Assembly: GCA_027074255.1 (NCBI GenBank)
Contig: JALTDI010000113.1
Span: forward strand, 1-9,080
Direction of reading: 5' to 3'
From: Desulfurellales bacterium
GTDB lineage: Bacteria; Campylobacterota_A; Desulfurellia; Desulfurellales; Hippeaceae
DNA: 9,080 bases
The notes below the pieces were generated by a model that was given only the letters and a program-made list of their open reading frames with translations, did no database searches and was not told where the DNA came from. The translations under genes were made by a program, and so were the position numbers. Positions 5,760 to 9,080 of this stretch are shown in pieces. Position 1 is the first letter of the stretch; each line of letters opens with the position of its first letter.

Positions 5760-8154
5760 AATTCCTTAACGGTTTTCCTGTCTTTAGCATATGCTGTATT
5801 CTTTCTATGGTTTTTCTCTCACCGCAGAGCTGTAAGAACGCTTCTCTTTCTAACTCGAGGAGATACTCCTCAGAAATCATTGTAAAGGGTAAAACATCTC
5901 CTCCCGTCATTACATAGGCTATCTTCTGAGCTACCTTCATATCGTATTCGCTTATAAAATGGCCGTTATACATCGTCCACAGCAGATTTTTTATGGTCGC
6001 ATAGACATCCCTTCCGGGTGCAGGAACGTTTTCAATGGGTTTTGACGGTCTGTAGTTTCTTGCCAAAGCCAATGCAACCTGTTTTGCATCATAAACAAGG
6101 TTATCTATATCCATTGTAACAGAATCGCTATCATCCATATATCCGAGTTCAAATGCTTCCCTTGCCGACATTGATACCTTAGCCATAGCTATATTTTCAA
6201 AATATTTTCCAATAAACGGAGTTACATCGGGAGCTTTGAATTTCTGAACCGTCTGTATAGCTCTTAGGGCCATTTCTTTTGTGCCGCCGCCGGCGGGAAT
6301 CAAACCGACTCCAACCTCAACAAGTCCCATATATGTTTCAGCATGTGCCACTATTGCATCGGAATGCAAACAGGTTTCGCAGCCGCCTCCGACCGTAACA
6401 TTAAACGGAGCCGAAACAACAGGCACCTTTGCATACTTAAAGCCCATTGTCATATTTTGAAACTGTTTAACAGCCATATAGATATCATCAAAAGCACCCT
6501 CGGCGATGGACGTTGCTATCAAGGCCAAGTTTGCCCCTGCTGAGAATATTCTTCCCTGATTTGATATAACAAGAGCCACACCATCGTTTTCAGCTTTCTG
6601 AACAGCTTTCTTTGCCATAGATATTATGCCTGCACCTATGGCGTTCATCTTTGTATGAAATTCAAGATTGAAAACACCATCTCCCAAATCTATTATAGAA
6701 GCAGAGCTGTTTTCTGCAACAAGCGAGCCTGTCTTTTTGAGAATATCCAACTTTATATAGCTTTTCGGCTTTTCTATCTTTTTGAACTCACCCTTTAAGA
6801 TGTCGAAATAAAACTCTTTGCCGTCTTCAAACTTGTAAAACTTCTCTATATTTTTCAGTTTTTCTGGTATCGGCGTTCCCTCTTTTTCCAGCCTTTTAAC
6901 AAACCGTTCTACGCCTATCGCATCAAACAGTTCAAATGGTCCCATTTTCCAGTTAAATCCCCACTTCATAGCATTGTCTATATTTACTACATCGTCTGCT
7001 ATTTCAGGGATTCTCTTAAATGAATACAAGAGAGCATCTCTCAAAAGCCTCCAAGCAAAATCAGCAGCCTTGTCTTTCCCGTTTATTAGGATATTTATTT
7101 TTTCATTAAGGCTTTTAGCAGCAGATGCAGCCTGAATTGATGCAAATCTGGGCTTTGTTGCCTGTTTATATTCACCCGATTCTATGTCATAATAATATGC
7201 AATTCTTTTACCTTCTTTTTGCTCCTTGTAATAGAATCCTTTTTTTGTCTTATTGCCGAGCAATTTGTTCTCAATCATTTTGTTTAGAAAATCCGGAATT
7301 TGATAAATATCTTTCTCATCGTCAACTGATGGATCTATTAATTCGTATGTATTTTTTCCGACATGAACAAGTGTGTCGATACCTACAAGGTCAGCCAATT
7401 TAAAGACTGCTGTTTTTGGAAATCCCATTGCCGGCCCTGCTATTGCATCAACATCTTCGACACTTAAACCCAGATCTTTCATATGCTTGATGGCATCAAA
7501 CATAAGATATACACCTATTCTATTACCCACAAAGTTAGGTGTATCCTTACCGTAAACTATACCTTTACCAAGTCTAAACGATATAAAATCAGCCATAAAT
7601 CTAACGATTTTCATATCGGTATATTTTGACGGAACAATTTCCATAAGCCTCATATATCTCGGAGGGTTGAAGAAATGTGTCACAAAAAATCTTTTTCTTA
7701 AATCATCCGGTACACAATCTGCCATCGCATTAATTGATAAACCGCTTGTATTTGAGGTTAAGATGGTTTCTTTACCAATATTCGGCACTATCTTATTCTC
7801 AAGAAGCGATTTTTTGATATCAAAATTCTCTACAACAACCTCGATTACCCAATCACATTCCTTTATTTTGGCAATATCGTCTTCAAGATTGCCTATTTCT
7901 ATGTTTTTGATATAATCCTTTAAATACAAAGCAGCAGGTTTCATTTTTTGAAGATTTGACAATGCATTCAATACAATCCTGTTCCGTACGGCTTTATCCT
8001 CTAAGGTTAAGCCCTTCTTCTTCTCTTCTTCTGTCAGCTCTTTCGGCACGATATCAAGCAAAAGCACATCCAGCCCAGCGTTTGCCATATGAGCGGCAAT
8101 AGTGGAACCCATAACACCTGCGCCGAGAACAGCAACTTTTCTAATGTCCTTCAT
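5758..8154 (-). CDS. fadN: Bifunctional 3-hydroxyacyl-CoA dehydrogenase / enoyl-CoA hydratase, FadN
   Basis: This 798-residue fusion carries out the two middle steps of beta-oxidation: hydration of 2-enoyl-CoA and NAD-dependent oxidation of the 3-hydroxyacyl-CoA. The dehydrogenase comes first: a Rossmann motif GAGVMG (11-16) and catalytic residues Ser137 (NTSGLS), His160 (THFFNPP), Glu172 (MEIVP) and Asn211 (FVGNR). A second dehydrogenase C-terminal-type domain follows (about 355-440, with MKWGFNWKMGPFELFD at 396-411). The crotonase domain starts near 485, with oxyanion-hole elements SAGAN (538-542) and VGGGCE, and both catalytic glutamates, Glu593 and Glu613. The last residues, RIQHMLKTGKPLRN, match the conserved FadN tail. 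The domain order is the reverse of Escherichia coli FadB and matches Bacillus FadN. The ATG lies four bases after AGGAGG. All catalytic residues appear present. Confidence 0.95.
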   Translation of the reverse strand: MKDIRKVAVLGAGVMGSTIAAHMANAGLDVLLLDIVPKELTEEEKKKGLTLEDKAVRNRIVLNALSNLQKMKPAALYLKDYIKNIEIGNLEDDIAKIKECDWVIEVVVENFDIKKSLLENKIVPNIGKETILTSNTSGLSINAMADCVPDDLRKRFFVTHFFNPPRYMRLMEIVPSKYTDMKIVRFMADFISFRLGKGIVYGKDTPNFVGNRIGVYLMFDAIKHMKDLGLSVEDVDAIAGPAMGFPKTAVFKLADLVGIDTLVHVGKNTYELIDPSVDDEKDIYQIPDFLNKMIENKLLGNKTKKGFYYKEQKEGKRIAYYYDIESGEYKQATKPRFASIQAASAAKSLNEKINILINGKDKAADFAWRLLRDALLYSFKRIPEIADDVVNIDNAMKWGFNWKMGPFELFDAIGVERFVKRLEKEGTPIPEKLKNIEKFYKFEDGKEFYFDILKGEFKKIEKPKSYIKLDILKKTGSLVAENSSASIIDLGDGVFNLEFHTKMNAIGAGIISMAKKAVQKAENDGVALVISNQGRIFSAGANLALIATSIAEGAFDDIYMAVKQFQNMTMGFKYAKVPVVSAPFNVTVGGGCETCLHSDAIVAHAETYMGLVEVGVGLIPAGGGTKEMALRAIQTVQKFKAPDVTPFIGKYFENIAMAKVSMSAREAFELGYMDDSDSVTMDIDNLVYDAKQVALALARNYRPSKPIENVPAPGRDVYATIKNLLWTMYNGHFISEYDMKVAQKIAYVMTGGDVLPFTMISEEYLLELEREAFLQLCGERKTIERIQHMLKTGKPLRN

Positions 8155-8158
8155 ACTA

Positions 8159-8164
8159 CCTCCT
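8159..8164 (-). promoter_or_regulatory. Ribosome binding site of fadN, overlapping the upstream stop
   Basis: Again TAGGAGG on the minus strand: the TAG (8165-8163) ends the upstream acyl-CoA dehydrogenase and AGGAGG (8164-8159) serves fadN, four bases before its ATG. This is the same fused arrangement as at the fadN-fadA junction. Confidence 0.85.
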
Positions 8165-9080
8165 ATTCATAAACCTTCTCTTCCTCAAGATTGCTATTTA
8201 GTGCATCTTTTTCTAAATCTCTCGTTTTCACTTTTTCCGATAGCACCTCCTTATATAATTCATGCTGTATTATAAGTTTCATAATTTCGTTTGTTCCTGT
8301 CCAAATCATTATCAGCCGTGTATCTCTCAGCAGCCTTTCAATAGGATAAATATCGGTATATCCTATGCCGCCCATAATCTGCATGGAATTATTTACCACT
8401 CTCCATGCCATATCAGTAGCGTAGGATTTGCTTTCTGAAACAAGCCTCCTTAATTTTGACGGATCTTCTTTTTTATCGATTGCCATAGCCGTTTCATATA
8501 CAAGTGCCCTTGCGGCATCGAGCTCAATTGAACTATCCGCCACTTTAAACGAAACCGCCTGATAGCTTTTTATAGGTCTGTCGAAGGATTTTCTCTTGGC
8601 TGAATACTCCGCAGCAATATTCAAAGCGGCTTTTGCCATGCCGAGAGCTCCGGCTGCCGATGTCATTCTTTCCGGAATCATCATCTGATAGAAAACGTCA
8701 GCGCCGCGATTTATACCTTTTTCTCCTCCTAAAACATTTTCGATCGGCACCTTAACATTATTAAAGGATATACGAGCCGTACCGCCTCCCCTTGTACCCA
8801 TCAAACCGTAGACATGCTTAACTTCAAGATTGTCATCCCTTTTAACAAGAAAAGCCGTCATAGAATTATGGGGTTTGGCATTAGGGTCTGTTTTGGCATA
8901 AACAAGAAAATAATCTGCCCCCTCTCCCCCTACTATAAATCTCTTTTGGCCTTTTAATATAAAGTAATCGCCTTCCCTTCTTGCCGTCGTAGCGGCTCCG
9001 AAGAAATCCGAACCGCCTCTTGGTTCTGTCAGTCCTTCTGCTGTTGCAATTCTGGCCTGGATAGTGGGCTTTAGAAATTT
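8163..9080 (-). CDS. Acyl-CoA dehydrogenase, C-terminal part (cut by window edge)
   Basis: The reading frame is open from the right edge to the TAG at 8163, giving 305 visible residues. The N-terminal domain lies outside, so the internal ATG at 8861 is not the real start. Visible motifs (visible-residue numbering) are GLTEPRGGSDF (16-26), GLMGTRGGG (92-100), the core helix IPERMTSAAGALG (135-147), KRKSFDRPI (162-170), IMGGIGYT (235-242) and WTGTNEI (260-266). The usual catalytic glutamate of the EGT motif is a threonine here (Thr261). A glutamate instead stands in PER (Glu137), the place used by isovaleryl-CoA and long-chain acyl-CoA dehydrogenases. The enzyme is therefore probably active, with a different substrate range from FadE. 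A charged tail of about 30 residues follows the core. It is the first visible gene of the fad operon, 8 nt before fadN. Confidence 0.9.
   Translation of the reverse strand, partial: KFLKPTIQARIATAEGLTEPRGGSDFFGAATTARREGDYFILKGQKRFIVGGEGADYFLVYAKTDPNAKPHNSMTAFLVKRDDNLEVKHVYGLMGTRGGGTARISFNNVKVPIENVLGGEKGINRGADVFYQMMIPERMTSAAGALGMAKAALNIAAEYSAKRKSFDRPIKSYQAVSFKVADSSIELDAARALVYETAMAIDKKEDPSKLRRLVSESKSYATDMAWRVVNNSMQIMGGIGYTDIYPIERLLRDTRLIMIWTGTNEIMKLIIQHELYKEVLSEKVKTRDLEKDALNSNLEEEKVYE

Larger units (their letters stand above)
1776..9080 (-). other. Beta-oxidation operon: acyl-CoA dehydrogenase - fadN - fadA - fadE - MBL hydrolase
   Basis: Five minus-strand genes follow each other with gaps of 8, 9, 16 and 6 nt and no internal terminator seen, which points to one transcript. 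The fadN-fadA-fadE order is that of the Bacillus subtilis fadNAE operon. The additions here are an extra acyl-CoA dehydrogenase upstream and an MBL hydrolase downstream. The promoter and any further upstream genes lie beyond position 9080. Confidence 0.85.

Noticed and set aside
8298..8303. Reading the WTGT motif as evidence of an inactive acyl-CoA dehydrogenase
   Set aside because: A glutamate is present in the alternative catalytic position (PER at 8675-8667), as in active IVD/LCAD-type enzymes, so loss of activity is not the best explanation.
8859..8861. Internal ATG at 8861 as the start of the last acyl-CoA dehydrogenase
   Set aside because: The frame stays open to the window edge and encodes the conserved LTEPRGGSD motif upstream of this Met, so the gene is simply cut by the window.
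1..9080. CRISPR array, tRNA/rRNA genes, insertion sequences, phage or defence genes
   Set aside because: No regular spaced repeats, no cloverleaf or rRNA signature, no transposase or integrase motif was seen. Apart from one 78-base gap, the window is filled by the metabolic genes and the left-edge ORF listed.

Overview
The window reads as an AT-rich bacterial chromosome segment with strong Shine-Dalgarno sequences (AGGAGG) and tightly packed genes. Its core is a fatty-acid beta-oxidation operon of the fadN-fadA-fadE type, best known from Bacillus subtilis (yusL-yusK-yusJ) and also found in other Firmicutes, Deferribacterota and deltaproteobacterial groups. The taxon cannot be fixed from the sequence. 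An AT-rich Gram-negative anaerobe or microaerophile, perhaps Deferribacterota-like, is only a guess.

Layout: (1) Positions 1-339, minus strand, hold the 5' part of an unrecognised ORF that runs off the left edge and has signal-peptide-like hydrophobic segments. (2) Positions 340-417 are the only real intergenic gap. It carries two interleaved, opposing sigma70-type promoters, one for the left ORF and one for the next gene. (3) Positions 418-1779, plus strand, encode a class 3 (fatty/aromatic) aldehyde dehydrogenase. (4) Positions 1776-9080, minus strand, form a compact operon read right to left: a partial acyl-CoA dehydrogenase cut by the right edge, then fadN, fadA, fadE and a metallo-beta-lactamase-fold hydrolase. 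Gaps within it are 6-16 nt. The operon's promoter lies outside the window. The aldehyde dehydrogenase and the hydrolase meet tail to tail with overlapping stop codons.

How the genes fit together: the two acyl-CoA dehydrogenases would make 2-enoyl-CoA from acyl-CoA. FadN would hydrate it and oxidise the 3-hydroxyacyl-CoA, and FadA would cleave the 3-ketoacyl-CoA to acetyl-CoA. The convergent aldehyde dehydrogenase could supply acids from aldehydes. The role of the hydrolase is unknown; a thioester substrate is possible but unproven. No acyl-CoA ligase, electron-transfer flavoprotein or regulator gene is visible.

Most of the window is ordinary metabolism, and I see no convincing undescribed system. 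The points that merit a second look are the relocated catalytic glutamate in the partial acyl-CoA dehydrogenase, the in-frame single-stop junction between fadE and the hydrolase (which has no Shine-Dalgarno), the interleaved divergent promoters, and the stop/Shine-Dalgarno fusions inside the operon. No tRNA, rRNA, CRISPR array, insertion sequence or riboswitch was seen.
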